IMG/VR virus record: IMGVR_UViG_3300027733_000193
Span: 1 to 24,967 of that record
From: a virus
Direction: 5' to 3' (one strand)
DNA: 24,967 nt
In this document: positions 15,489-23,981 of the stretch, piece after piece
How the letters are laid out: each line of letters opens with the position of its first letter
Numbering within the stretch: position 1 is the stretch's first letter
Notes under the pieces: generated by a model
Told to the model about the DNA's origin: nothing
What the model saw: only the letters and a program-made list of their open reading frames with translations
Database searches by the model: none
Program-made: the position numbers and the translations under genes

Positions 15489-17321
15489 ATGTCACAAGTT
15501 GCAAAGTTTGACCAGAAAGCTATTGTTTTGTATGGTTGCCCACAAGTAACTGAAGGTATTTCAGTAAAACAAAACTTTTTCAATACATTTAGCGGACTTG
15601 ATGCTGATAATCGTGAAGTTGAGTTAGCTTACAGAATTAATACTTTTGGTGCTGAAGTTAGTTGTTATAAAGGTATTATTACATATACCCCTGGAGTTAA
15701 ACCACAAGAAATATTTACAAAAATACCATTCAAGGATGGTGAGAATCCTTTTAAAACTTTATCTGTTGGTTCTTATATTTATGATATTCAAGGTTCTATA
15801 AGTTTAGCTAACAGTGAACTTAAAGGAGATATTTTAGGTAGAATTCAAAGTATTGCTGCTACAGTTCCTAACACTGTTGGTGGTATTACCACACCTGTAT
15901 ACGTCAGAACCCTAACTTTAGAAGAATTACCTGTAGTAAAACCATTTATCACAGGTGTACAAATGAAACAATCAGGTGGGATTGATTCAACTGAATACCA
16001 TAAATTTCGTGTAGGTTTAGGTCCTAAAAACGCTATTGCCGCACTTAACTTTAACTTCTCTATTGACACAACTTCAGATAGTTTTCAATATATTGGTGAT
16101 GAGTTAGATAGAGATGAAGTTACCGTAATTACAGATAGAACATGTAAGTTTGATTTTGAAACTTTTGTACCTGTTTTGGGTACTTATGATAATAAAGTTG
16201 ATTTGGGGATTACAGTTGGTAGTGCTACTTTTACAAGTTATCCTGATTCTAATGGTGACCCACTGTACACTGATGAGATTGTTGTAACTTTAGCGAATAC
16301 TGTAGTTAATAATATAATTACTGCATCAGCTATTTTAGTTTATACAGCCATACCTATCGGAAGTTATTTAAACTATTATGATGCTTCAGGTAATTTAATT
16401 GAAATAGGTAAAATTACTGGTAAAGTTGCTGATGGTACTGTTCGTAAACTAACTATAGCATCTCCAACACAAGTATATGCTGATTCTGCCGCAGCAAATA
16501 ATGCCTTAGCAAATAAAACCCTAGTCCTAACACTAACCGAAAGTGTAGCAAACATACCTTTATCTTCTTGGTTTCAAGCTACTGGAATGAGTTTAACTGT
16601 AGTTCCTTCAGCTAAACAATACTACATTACAAATAAACGTATTTCAAATACCTTTATGACTGTAGAAATTCATCGTGCATCACCTGATATGCGTTTGAAA
16701 GATAAAGTTTATACTTTAACCGATGTTAGAGGAAGTATTGACCTTGATTTAGTTATTGGTTCTAAACCTAAATTCAAATTCGCTTTTGAAGGTAACGTAA
16801 ACCAAGCTAAAATTGCGGCAGAACATTTAAAAGTTTTCCCTGATTTTGAAAAACAAAAACAAACTACTTCAAACACTCTTAAATCTTCAAGTATTTCTTA
16901 TATTTCTTTAAGAGAGTATGATGGTTTGCAAGAGAATATCCCTGCACCTGCTACAGAATCTAATATTGAGTTTAATAAAATTACAGCACCTAACTTTACA
17001 GGTTTTGAGTACAGTAGATACCAAACAAGTGGTTTAGATTCTTGGTCTAAAGGTGGTACACCTTCTGACCTTACTGTAAGTATTTTAGAAGACATCAGTT
17101 CTAGTGCAGTTGTATTTGACCCGCACGATAACTTAGAGATGTATCACACACTAGAATTGAAGTATAAGAAAAATGATGTTCAATCAGGTATAGGTTCAAC
17201 AGTTAGGATTGTGTTTGATAAACTACAATTAACAAAAGTAACTGCGGGTACTATTGCCAAATTTGTATCCCAAGATGTTGGCTTTAGAAATGTTGGTAAA
17301 ACAACAATATATTTCAGCTAA
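15489..17321 (+). CDS. Major tail tube protein, unusually large (tentative)
   Basis: A 610-residue protein placed where lambda has its tube protein gpV (246 residues), between tail terminator and tail chaperones. The end 'VRIVFDKLQLTKVTAGTIAK' then 'FVSQDVGFRNVGKTTIYFS' and the segment 'IGSKPKFKFAFEGNVNQAKI' are beta-rich and of the type seen in tube or tube-decorating domains. About residues 235-400 (from TVGSATFTSYPDSNGDPLYT to KNKRISNTFM-like strands) look like an extra beta domain that could decorate the tail surface. Cys is rare. GAGG precedes the ATG. A different possibility is a tail sheath-like or baseplate wall protein, but no contractile-tail genes are present. Confidence 0.6.
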   Translation: MSQVAKFDQKAIVLYGCPQVTEGISVKQNFFNTFSGLDADNREVELAYRINTFGAEVSCYKGIITYTPGVKPQEIFTKIPFKDGENPFKTLSVGSYIYDIQGSISLANSELKGDILGRIQSIAATVPNTVGGITTPVYVRTLTLEELPVVKPFITGVQMKQSGGIDSTEYHKFRVGLGPKNAIAALNFNFSIDTTSDSFQYIGDELDRDEVTVITDRTCKFDFETFVPVLGTYDNKVDLGITVGSATFTSYPDSNGDPLYTDEIVVTLANTVVNNIITASAILVYTAIPIGSYLNYYDASGNLIEIGKITGKVADGTVRKLTIASPTQVYADSAAANNALANKTLVLTLTESVANIPLSSWFQATGMSLTVVPSAKQYYITNKRISNTFMTVEIHRASPDMRLKDKVYTLTDVRGSIDLDLVIGSKPKFKFAFEGNVNQAKIAAEHLKVFPDFEKQKQTTSNTLKSSSISYISLREYDGLQENIPAPATESNIEFNKITAPNFTGFEYSRYQTSGLDSWSKGGTPSDLTVSILEDISSSAVVFDPHDNLEMYHTLELKYKKNDVQSGIGSTVRIVFDKLQLTKVTAGTIAKFVSQDVGFRNVGKTTIYFS

Positions 17322-17347
17322 TAATTTTTTAACTAAGCGAGGACGAC

Positions 17348-17902
17348 ATGACAAAACTATTTATTAAAGCACAAAAACCTTCAGTAGAGAAAGTAATTAC
17401 GGCTAAAGGTGTTAAAGATAATGTAACTGTAGGTATCAAAGTTTATTCTAATTCAGAGATTGACACGATTAGAAAGAACTTTCAGTCTATGTTAGAAAAC
17501 ATTAAGGTTAGCAGATTACTCCGAGAAGTTGAATTAGTCAAAGAAGACAATGACTTATCAATCTCAGAAACTGAAAGTAAACTAGAAGAATTATATTCTC
17601 TTATTGATGTATACCAAGAAGAACAAAAAGATAAATTACATGCTTTTTATCGAGAGCATGTTTTGTATCTTAAAAATGCTTCCCTAGCTTATGAAGATGA
17701 TTTAGGTAAACGTGTTGATGTTCTTGTAACTGATACAAAAGAAGCAAAGGATAATGAATCCTTGTGGGAAAAACCAGAAAAGTGTCTACCCGTCCTCCTA
17801 GACATATTTTTTGATTCACCGTACTACAGGGATTCATTTATTACTGTAATTACCGAAACTATCCTTAACTATTCTGATAAGGAAGCAGAAAGAAAAAACT
17901 AA
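17348..17902 (+). CDS. Tail assembly chaperone, short form (lambda gpG-like)
   Basis: A 184-residue protein that in this family binds the tape measure and keeps it soluble until the tube assembles. N-terminal beta segment 'LFIKAQKPSVEKVITAKGVK', then charged helices (LSISETESKLEELYSLIDVY and 'EEQKDKLHAFYREHVLYLKN'), and a helical end 'ITETILNYSDKEAERKN'. It lies directly between the tail tube and tape measure genes. GAGGACGAC precedes the ATG. The last sense codons are AGA AAA AAC before TAA, which form the slippery heptamer A AAA AAC, so a minority of ribosomes should shift into the longer product. Confidence 0.8.
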   Translation: MTKLFIKAQKPSVEKVITAKGVKDNVTVGIKVYSNSEIDTIRKNFQSMLENIKVSRLLREVELVKEDNDLSISETESKLEELYSLIDVYQEEQKDKLHAFYREHVLYLKNASLAYEDDLGKRVDVLVTDTKEAKDNESLWEKPEKCLPVLLDIFFDSPYYRDSFITVITETILNYSDKEAERKN

Positions 17903-18282
17903 TTGAAGCAGGTAAGGCATTAGGTAGAGCATCTTTAGAAAAACCTAATGCCGAAACTGTACTTAAAAATAAACAAGATGAAGATTCTTTTTTGCAAGCC
18001 TTCCCTGATTTTAAAGATGAAGAATCTGAAGAAGAGGAAGAGGAAGATATAGAAGAGGAAGAGATTTTTTATATCTTCGATACGGTAAAAGACTTATTCG
18101 ATATTTACAATATTTGTTTAAGTTATGTAGTAAATGAGTTTAATTCTTTAGATTCTACTGTTTTAATAGCCTTAATTAAGGATAAAGGTCTTAATATAAC
18201 AGATAGTTTGTCAAAAATCCCTTACATTCACAGTGGTTTTCTGAACATAATCAACTCAAAGGCAAAAAGCAATGGCAAATGA
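17348..18282 (+). CDS. Tail assembly chaperone, frameshifted long form (gpGT-like)
   Basis: A -1 shift at 17893-17899 skips the TAA at 17900 and continues from codon CTA at 17899 to the TGA at 18282, adding 127 residues to give about 311. The extra part starts LIEAGKALGRASLEKPNAET, passes through a strongly acidic run (ESEEEEEEDIEEEEIF) and ends in a helical region 'SLDSTVLIALIKDKGLNITD', comparable in place to the T part of lambda gpGT, which contacts the tube. The T frame has no ATG and no ribosome-binding site near its beginning, and the next gene (tape measure) overlaps its end by 11 bases, so frameshifting is the natural way to express it. Confidence 0.85.
17893..17899 (+). promoter_or_regulatory. 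Programmed -1 frameshift slippery site A AAA AAC
   Basis: The heptamer follows the X XXY YYZ rule in the correct phase: codons AAA (17894-17896) and AAC (17897-17899) can both re-pair one base back as AAA and AAA. The zero-frame stop follows immediately at 17900-17902. Sites of this kind link G and GT in tail-chaperone genes of many long-tailed phages. Confidence 0.88.
17916..17952 (+). promoter_or_regulatory. Perfect 10-bp stem-loop downstream of the slippery site (possible pseudoknot)
   Basis: GGCATTAGGT (17916-17925) pairs fully with ACCTAATGCC (17943-17952), leaving a 17-base loop. The stem starts 16 bases after the heptamer, somewhat further than the usual 5-9. Loop bases CATCTT (17930-17935) can also pair with AAGATG (17975-17980), which would make an H-type pseudoknot. 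The pairings are seen directly; the stimulatory role is inferred. Confidence 0.65.
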
Positions 18283-21200
18283 TAAAAATTTGAATTTAAG
18301 GTTAAAGGTTGTCTTTGATACTGATGGTACTGCTGTACTACGAACCTTAAAGGAAATTCAAAAAGGGGAAGAAGCCAAGAGTAAGGAAAATGATAGGCAG
18401 GTTCGGATTGCTCAGGGGTATAACGATGAGCAAATAAAACAGTTAGATAAAGCAGATAAACTTAAAGGTTTAATGCAAAAAACAAATGATATATCGAAAA
18501 AAGCACTAGACGAACTAAATAAACAGGTTAAGGAACAAAATGATTTATATGTTAAAGGTGTAATAAGTCAAACAGAGTTAAATAGAAAAAGTCAGGAAAT
18601 ACTTGATACTGATAAACAGAGGTTAGATAACCATAACAATATACTTAACAGTTACAAAAAAGAACTTGGAATTATAAATGGTATTGTTGAAGCACTTGGC
18701 AAGAAAAATAAAATAGAGAATGAACCACCACCAAAAATAACTTCTAGTGGTTATTCAGGGTATAATTTGCCTAATGGTAAATCAAGGGCAACTAAGCCTA
18801 TGGGTTATGACTATGTTTCAGGTGGGGCTGCTTGGGATAGGGAAAAAATAGAGAAAGAAGGTAAAGATTTAATATCCGCAATAACCAAAGTAGGAAAACA
18901 ACAAGAAGAAGAATATAAACAACTTATAAAAGCCCAAGAAGAAGTATTTAGAAATGCACATAAAGTAGAGTTTGATAGAAGGTTAAGCCTATTTAGAGAA
19001 CAATCTAAAGAAGAAATCCGCCTACAACAACTTACTTTAAAAATAAAAGAAGGTATAGCTTTAGAAGGTGAGAATAGTATCACAGCTTTTAAAGCTAAGC
19101 AAGCGGAAAAACACTTACAAATAGAAAGAGAACTTCAGCAAAAGTTAGTTTCTTTAAATGATAGGGTTGGTGCGGGTGAAATATCTTTAGCTGATGCGGC
19201 TAGATTACGCACACAAGCAATTGAAGCCCAAACAAGAGCAATCTTATCTAATAATTCCGCTACACGGCAAGGAATATCCTCTAGAACAACTCAAGATACC
19301 TCTTCTACCAACACTTCCGCATCAATGACAGGTAGAATGTCACAAGGTTATGTCCCACCTAACTTAACCGCAACCTTATCCCAATACAGTAGAGCTTACA
19401 GGGATAGTTTATCTATAATTAACTCAAATAATGTTGCTTTAGAAAGAAATCATCAACTACATCACAACATTGTTCTTCGTGTTGTTGAGTTAATTGGTCT
19501 GTATCGTGCATGGAATCTTGTACTTAACTCCATAGCAAAAATCCCGCAAGTAGGTATAGAATTAGAATCTACCATAGCAAGTTTAACCGCTACTGCGGGT
19601 GGTTCTGGTGGTATGGGAAGTGTTATGGAGGGTTTAAGAAAAGAAGCTGACAGAACAGGCATATCCTTACTCACTTTAAGGGAAACTTTTAGAGGTTTTC
19701 AAGCATCAACAAGTTTAGCTGGAGAAACTATTGATTCTACTTGGAAAATGTTTACGGACTTGAACACTGTTATTACAGGTTTACATCTTCCAGCAGACAA
19801 AGCTAGTGGAATCTTCCTAGCTATGGCACAGATTTTTAATAAAACAAAAGTACAATCTGAGGAGTTAGTTAAGCAGTTAGGTAACTTACTGCCGGGTGCT
19901 TTTGCTAGTTTTGCTGCGGCTAACAGTATAGCTTTTGGTGGACAGTTTAAAAACTCTTTAGATTTGATTAACCAAATGAAAAAGGGTATGGTTTTTGCTC
20001 ATGATACTGTTGAAAACTTTACTGAGTTTTTAGCTAATCGGTTTGCCCCTGCCTTTGCTTTAGCTAGTCATAGTTTAAATGCTGAAATAGGTAGAATGAA
20101 TACAAGTTTTGTTCTTTTAAGTGAAGGAATATATAACTCTACTTCAGGAATTATTTTAGGTTTTGTAAGGGGAGTTACTTCAGCCGTTAATGCCATTAGA
20201 GGTGCTATTGATGGTACAAATAATTTAGGTAACATTTTTAAAGGTGTTCTAGCTGTAGGTATTGGTTTAACTGTAACAGCATTAATAAACTACACGACTC
20301 AATCTGTTATAGCTGCTGCTTTAAGTATACAAAAAACAAGTGCTTTAGTTGCTGAAGCGGCTGCAACGGCTGCACTTACAGGAACTACCGAAGCTTTAAC
20401 TTTTGCACAAGCAGGAGCTATAGTTACTAGCAAAGGTTTAGCATCTGCACTAGCTTTTTTCACTAGCAAAGCCTTTATTGTAGGTGCTTTTGTAACGGCT
20501 GGGATAAGTCTTTACAATGTTTTTACCTCATGGCGGAAACCTATAGACGATGCAAATGATTTTTTAGAGAAAACAAAAGAAAATTTAGACAAAGTTTTTG
20601 AAAAACCAGCAACTTTAGAGATGAAGATTGATGCTGACCCTATGGTTAAGGAAGCAACTAAGATTAAGGAGGGTTTACTAAAAGATATTGCAGAGACAGA
20701 AACGAAACTTAAAGATAAATGGTACAACAAGAGTCTTATAGGGCTGTTTGATATAGCAAAGTTGGAAGAAGAAAAGAAAAAAGTTGTTGAGATTGACGAT
20801 AAAATAGTTGTTGTACGTGAAAATGCTAAGATAACTTTACAAATAGAAAATCAACAAGCTTTATTAGATATTTCTGAAGTAAGTAACAAAATGGAAGTGT
20901 TAGCTTTAGAAGCACAGGGACTTAGTGCAGAGGCATCTAAGTTAAGATTTGAAACTACTTATGCTGGTGACATAGCTAAAGCAAATAAAATAATCGAAGA
21001 AGGTAATGCACCTGTTTATAAATTGTCACGAACACCTAGTATACTTGATTCTATAAATGCTACACAAGGTAATTTACCAAAACCAACTACAGCTATAGAG
21101 GCTGATAAGGAGAGGCTTAAATATTTGCAAAAGACTAACGGACTTAATGCAGATGAAACAGCTGAAGGACTGTTCCTTACAAACAAAATAGAACAGCACG

Positions 21201-23047
21201 AACAAGCAACTAAAACATTAGCTAACTATGATATAGCAAGTAACAAAGCATCTTTAGATAAACAAGCAAAGGATGTGGCTGATTACACACAACTTAAATT
21301 AAATATTGGTAAAGCTGCTTTTGGGGAAGCTAAAACTGCTGAAGAGGCTGCACAGAAAGCTAGAATATCTGCTGAGTTAACTGCACAAAAACAGTTAGAA
21401 GAACTTCAAGGTTACAGAGCTGAGCTTAATTATGCATCTAAAAATGGTCCGTTAAATGAAGAACAGAAAAAGAAATTAACTGAGATAACTGAGCTAGAGA
21501 AAAATGTCCGTACTGGTGTAGAGAAAGCTGTATCAGAGGCTAGAGAGGATTTTAATAAGAAAAATACTGAAACAGCTAAAGAAGGTTTTGAATCCGATAC
21601 CAAAATGGCTAAAGCATTTTACAAAGATTACATACGAGATGCTGACAATGCTAGTAAAGTAATTTTAGGGCAAATAGAAAAAACTTCTTGGGCTTATGAA
21701 GACCAAAAAATAACATTACAAGAATTTTATCAACAAAAGAGAGAACTTCTTGAAAAAGATTTTAAACAACAAACTGAAGCATCTGAGAAAGCTTTAGAAT
21801 TAGCTAAACAAGTTAATGACCCGAATAAAATTTTAGAATATACGGATAGAGTTGCGGGTTTAGCGGATGCAAAGGAAAGAAATAATACGCAACTTGACAG
21901 AGAGCTTTACTTAGCGGAACAGAAAAAACTTGTTGATGATATTAATTTAAAATACCAAAAAGATTTACTTAATATAAGTACAAAAAGAAGCCTAGCTGAA
22001 GGTAAGTATTTAACAGGTTTAACCAATGAAATAGCTTACGTTAAAGAAATCAATGATTTACGTGTAAAAGAAATTCAAGCAATTTATAAAGCTATTGATG
22101 CAAAAAAAGAATTACTAGCTTTACCCGATACAGAAGATAAAAAAACCCTACAAGAAGATGTAGATAAATTAAACGATGAGGCTGCTAAAAAAGCTATCCC
22201 AATCGGAACAACCCCACAATCTGTTTTAGCTTTAAAAGGTAGTGACCCATTCAGTAAGTTTATGGGTATGAGTCCAAATACAAAGATTGGTGAATTGAAT
22301 TCTAACAAAAAGGTTGCGGAAACAGCTATTGAGGGAAAGTACGGAAAACCCGCTACAGGCAGTGAAGCATACGCTAAACAACTTGCAGAAAAAGAAGCGT
22401 TAGATAAAACCTATGCTGAAGCTTCTAAAGCAATATATTTAGAAAGTTATGGTTCTATAGCTGGTTATGGTGCTGATAGTTTCTTATCTTTAACTTCTTC
22501 TATGCAAGCTTATTATGGTGCTGATAGTGAAGCTGCTCAAGCTGCCTTTATAGCTTACAAAGCTTTTAAAATATCTGAAATTATTATAACAACAAGCTTA
22601 CTTGCTATGAAGTTAGCTGCTTCACAAGCTGATATGCCTTTTGTAGGTCCTGCACTTGCTGCGGCTATGATTCCTTTAGCTTATGCTATGGGTGCTATTC
22701 AGATTGCTACTGTAATTGCTCAACCTATGCCTGCTGCTGCTCATGGTGGTTTAACTAATGTACCTGAAGAACAAACTTACTTACTTAACAAAGGTGAGAG
22801 GGTTTTATCACCTAAACAAAATACTGACTTTACCAACTATCTAAAAGGTAAGCGTGAACAATCATCTAGTGGACAAAACCAAAATAATGTATATAATATT
22901 GCTGTAACTGTTAAAAGTAATAAAGATGATAAGCCATCTGATACAGGTAATAAAGTAGCTGAGGCAGCTATGAGAGCTATAGCTAACCAAGAAATAAATA
23001 AAGCATCTAGGTTAGGTAACAAATTAAATAAAATATCTTCCTTTTAA
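18272..23047 (+). CDS. Tail tape measure protein
   Basis: A 1591-residue protein that sets tail length and is ejected with the DNA. It is mostly helical: a charged coiled N-terminal part (about 1-390), a core of TMP type (about 390-560, 'RVVELIGLYRAWNLVLNSIA', 'LGNLLPGAFASFAAANSI'), two hydrophobic segments (about 655-680 'AVGIGLTVTALI' and 720-750 'FIVGAFVTAGISLYNVF'), another long charged coiled region (about 760-1400), a hydrophobic stretch (about 1435-1485, 'GPALAAAMIPLAYAMGAIQI'), and the common tape-measure end 'AAHGGLTNVPEEQTYLLNKG' followed by ERVLSPKQN. At about 0.15 nm per residue, the tail would be near 240 nm, much longer than lambda's. It overlaps the chaperone frame by 11 bases. 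Confidence 0.95.
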   Translation: MANDKNLNLRLKVVFDTDGTAVLRTLKEIQKGEEAKSKENDRQVRIAQGYNDEQIKQLDKADKLKGLMQKTNDISKKALDELNKQVKEQNDLYVKGVISQTELNRKSQEILDTDKQRLDNHNNILNSYKKELGIINGIVEALGKKNKIENEPPPKITSSGYSGYNLPNGKSRATKPMGYDYVSGGAAWDREKIEKEGKDLISAITKVGKQQEEEYKQLIKAQEEVFRNAHKVEFDRRLSLFREQSKEEIRLQQLTLKIKEGIALEGENSITAFKAKQAEKHLQIERELQQKLVSLNDRVGAGEISLADAARLRTQAIEAQTRAILSNNSATRQGISSRTTQDTSSTNTSASMTGRMSQGYVPPNLTATLSQYSRAYRDSLSIINSNNVALERNHQLHHNIVLRVVELIGLYRAWNLVLNSIAKIPQVGIELESTIASLTATAGGSGGMGSVMEGLRKEADRTGISLLTLRETFRGFQASTSLAGETIDSTWKMFTDLNTVITGLHLPADKASGIFLAMAQIFNKTKVQSEELVKQLGNLLPGAFASFAAANSIAFGGQFKNSLDLINQMKKGMVFAHDTVENFTEFLANRFAPAFALASHSLNAEIGRMNTSFVLLSEGIYNSTSGIILGFVRGVTSAVNAIRGAIDGTNNLGNIFKGVLAVGIGLTVTALINYTTQSVIAAALSIQKTSALVAEAAATAALTGTTEALTFAQAGAIVTSKGLASALAFFTSKAFIVGAFVTAGISLYNVFTSWRKPIDDANDFLEKTKENLDKVFEKPATLEMKIDADPMVKEATKIKEGLLKDIAETETKLKDKWYNKSLIGLFDIAKLEEEKKKVVEIDDKIVVVRENAKITLQIENQQALLDISEVSNKMEVLALEAQGLSAEASKLRFETTYAGDIAKANKIIEEGNAPVYKLSRTPSILDSINATQGNLPKPTTAIEADKERLKYLQKTNGLNADETAEGLFLTNKIEQHEQATKTLANYDIASNKASLDKQAKDVADYTQLKLNIGKAAFGEAKTAEEAAQKARISAELTAQKQLEELQGYRAELNYASKNGPLNEEQKKKLTEITELEKNVRTGVEKAVSEAREDFNKKNTETAKEGFESDTKMAKAFYKDYIRDADNASKVILGQIEKTSWAYEDQKITLQEFYQQKRELLEKDFKQQTEASEKALELAKQVNDPNKILEYTDRVAGLADAKERNNTQLDRELYLAEQKKLVDDINLKYQKDLLNISTKRSLAEGKYLTGLTNEIAYVKEINDLRVKEIQAIYKAIDAKKELLALPDTEDKKTLQEDVDKLNDEAAKKAIPIGTTPQSVLALKGSDPFSKFMGMSPNTKIGELNSNKKVAETAIEGKYGKPATGSEAYAKQLAEKEALDKTYAEASKAIYLESYGSIAGYGADSFLSLTSSMQAYYGADSEAAQAAFIAYKAFKISEIIITTSLLAMKLAASQADMPFVGPALAAAMIPLAYAMGAIQIATVIAQPMPAAAHGGLTNVPEEQTYLLNKGERVLSPKQNTDFTNYLKGKREQSSSGQNQNNVYNIAVTVKSNKDDKPSDTGNKVAEAAMRAIANQEINKASRLGNKLNKISSF

Positions 23048-23056
23048 ATATAATTT

Positions 23057-23431
23057 ATGTCTACTACAGCCACTTTTCTTCCCCACTCCGAAAAAATACT
23101 TTTGTCAAGTTCTAAAACAAGAGGGTTTAGAATGGTTGAAATGGGTTTTGACGGTTATCAGCAAGCAGCACCTAAAGGATTGAACCCTGCTTTTGATACT
23201 TGGGCAGTTGAGTGGGGTGGTTTAACTTTAACTGAGAAAGATGAAATTGAACTTGCTTTAACTTCTTCAGGTTCATGGGGAATATTGTTATGGAGACCTC
23301 CTAAAGAAACTTTAACTAGAAAGTTTAGAATGTCTTCTGATGGTTACACAGTTTCTATGGTTGGTAGGGGAAGCTTCTCTATCAGTTGCACACTTAAACA
23401 AGTTTTTGACATATTAACAATCAATGGATAA
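23057..23431 (+). CDS. Minor tail protein (lambda gpM-like)
   Basis: A 124-residue protein with the gpM family layout: 'FRMVEMGFDGYQQAAPKGLN', a central 'WAVEWGGLTLTEKDEIELAL', the turn 'GSWGILLWRPPKETLTRKFR' and the closing 'FSISCTLKQVFD'. It belongs to the distal tail or hub initiator, where tail polymerisation starts. The position after the tape measure and before gpL-like and gpK-like genes is exactly as in lambda. No clear ribosome-binding site lies before the ATG; coupling to the tape measure stop nine bases upstream is likely. It overlaps the next gene by 8 bases. Confidence 0.85.
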   Translation: MSTTATFLPHSEKILLSSSKTRGFRMVEMGFDGYQQAAPKGLNPAFDTWAVEWGGLTLTEKDEIELALTSSGSWGILLWRPPKETLTRKFRMSSDGYTVSMVGRGSFSISCTLKQVFDILTING

Positions 23432-23981
23432 CACAGATTTTGTAAAAGAAACGGAATCCTCAACTGTATCTAATGTTATTGAGTTGTTTATATTAGATTT
23501 AAGTTTAATTAATGGTTTTGATGCTTTAATTAACGGTTTTGATGGGGCTAACCCTACTTATTGGACTCCGTCAGGTGTTGTTATGAATGGTAACATACCC
23601 TCTGCACTAAAATTCAATGGTAATACTTATATTCCCTACCCTGTAAGAATCTCAGGTATTTCTCAGTCATCTGAAGGGGCTTACCCGCGACCTCAATTAG
23701 ATATTGCTAATGTTGATAAAATAATGGGTGGTTTATCTTTTATCTATGATGATATTGTAGGTGCTTCAATAACTTACATGAAGACCTTTTATAATTTTAT
23801 AGAGGCTGGGTTATCTTCCCCACCACTGAAATACTACATTGCTAGAAAATTAAGTCATGATATTAATATTTTGTCGTTTGAGTTAAGGACAGCTTTGGAT
23901 AAAGAAAGAGCTTACTTACCTTCGAGACAGATGTTAAAGAAAGATTTTCCTGGGTTAGGTATAAATAAGAGTGTAAAATGA
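23424..23981 (+). CDS. Minor tail protein (lambda gpL-like), without the iron-sulfur end
   Basis: A 185-residue protein matching the front part of the gpL family: 'VIELFILDLSLINGFDALIN' and 'YIPYPVRISGISQSSEGAYP' then 'RPQLDIANVDKIMGGLSFIY', 'DDIVGASITYMKTF' and 'HDINILSFELRTALDKERAY' ending in 'LPSRQMLKKDFPGLG'. Lambda gpL (232 residues) carries C-terminal cysteines that bind a [4Fe-4S] cluster; this protein ends soon after the 'LPSRQ' point and contains no cysteine at all. The gene is intact, with overlapping starts on both sides (8 bases before, ATGA 4-base overlap after), so this is a shorter family form rather than a visible frameshift. Confidence 0.8.
   Translation: MDNTDFVKETESSTVSNVIELFILDLSLINGFDALINGFDGANPTYWTPSGVVMNGNIPSALKFNGNTYIPYPVRISGISQSSEGAYPRPQLDIANVDKIMGGLSFIYDDIVGASITYMKTFYNFIEAGLSSPPLKYYIARKLSHDINILSFELRTALDKERAYLPSRQMLKKDFPGLGINKSVK

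Noticed and set aside
17992-18282. An independent 96-residue gene beginning at TTG (17992)
   Set aside because: No ribosome-binding site stands before it, the frame is open further upstream to the slippery site, and the frameshift from the G frame explains it better.
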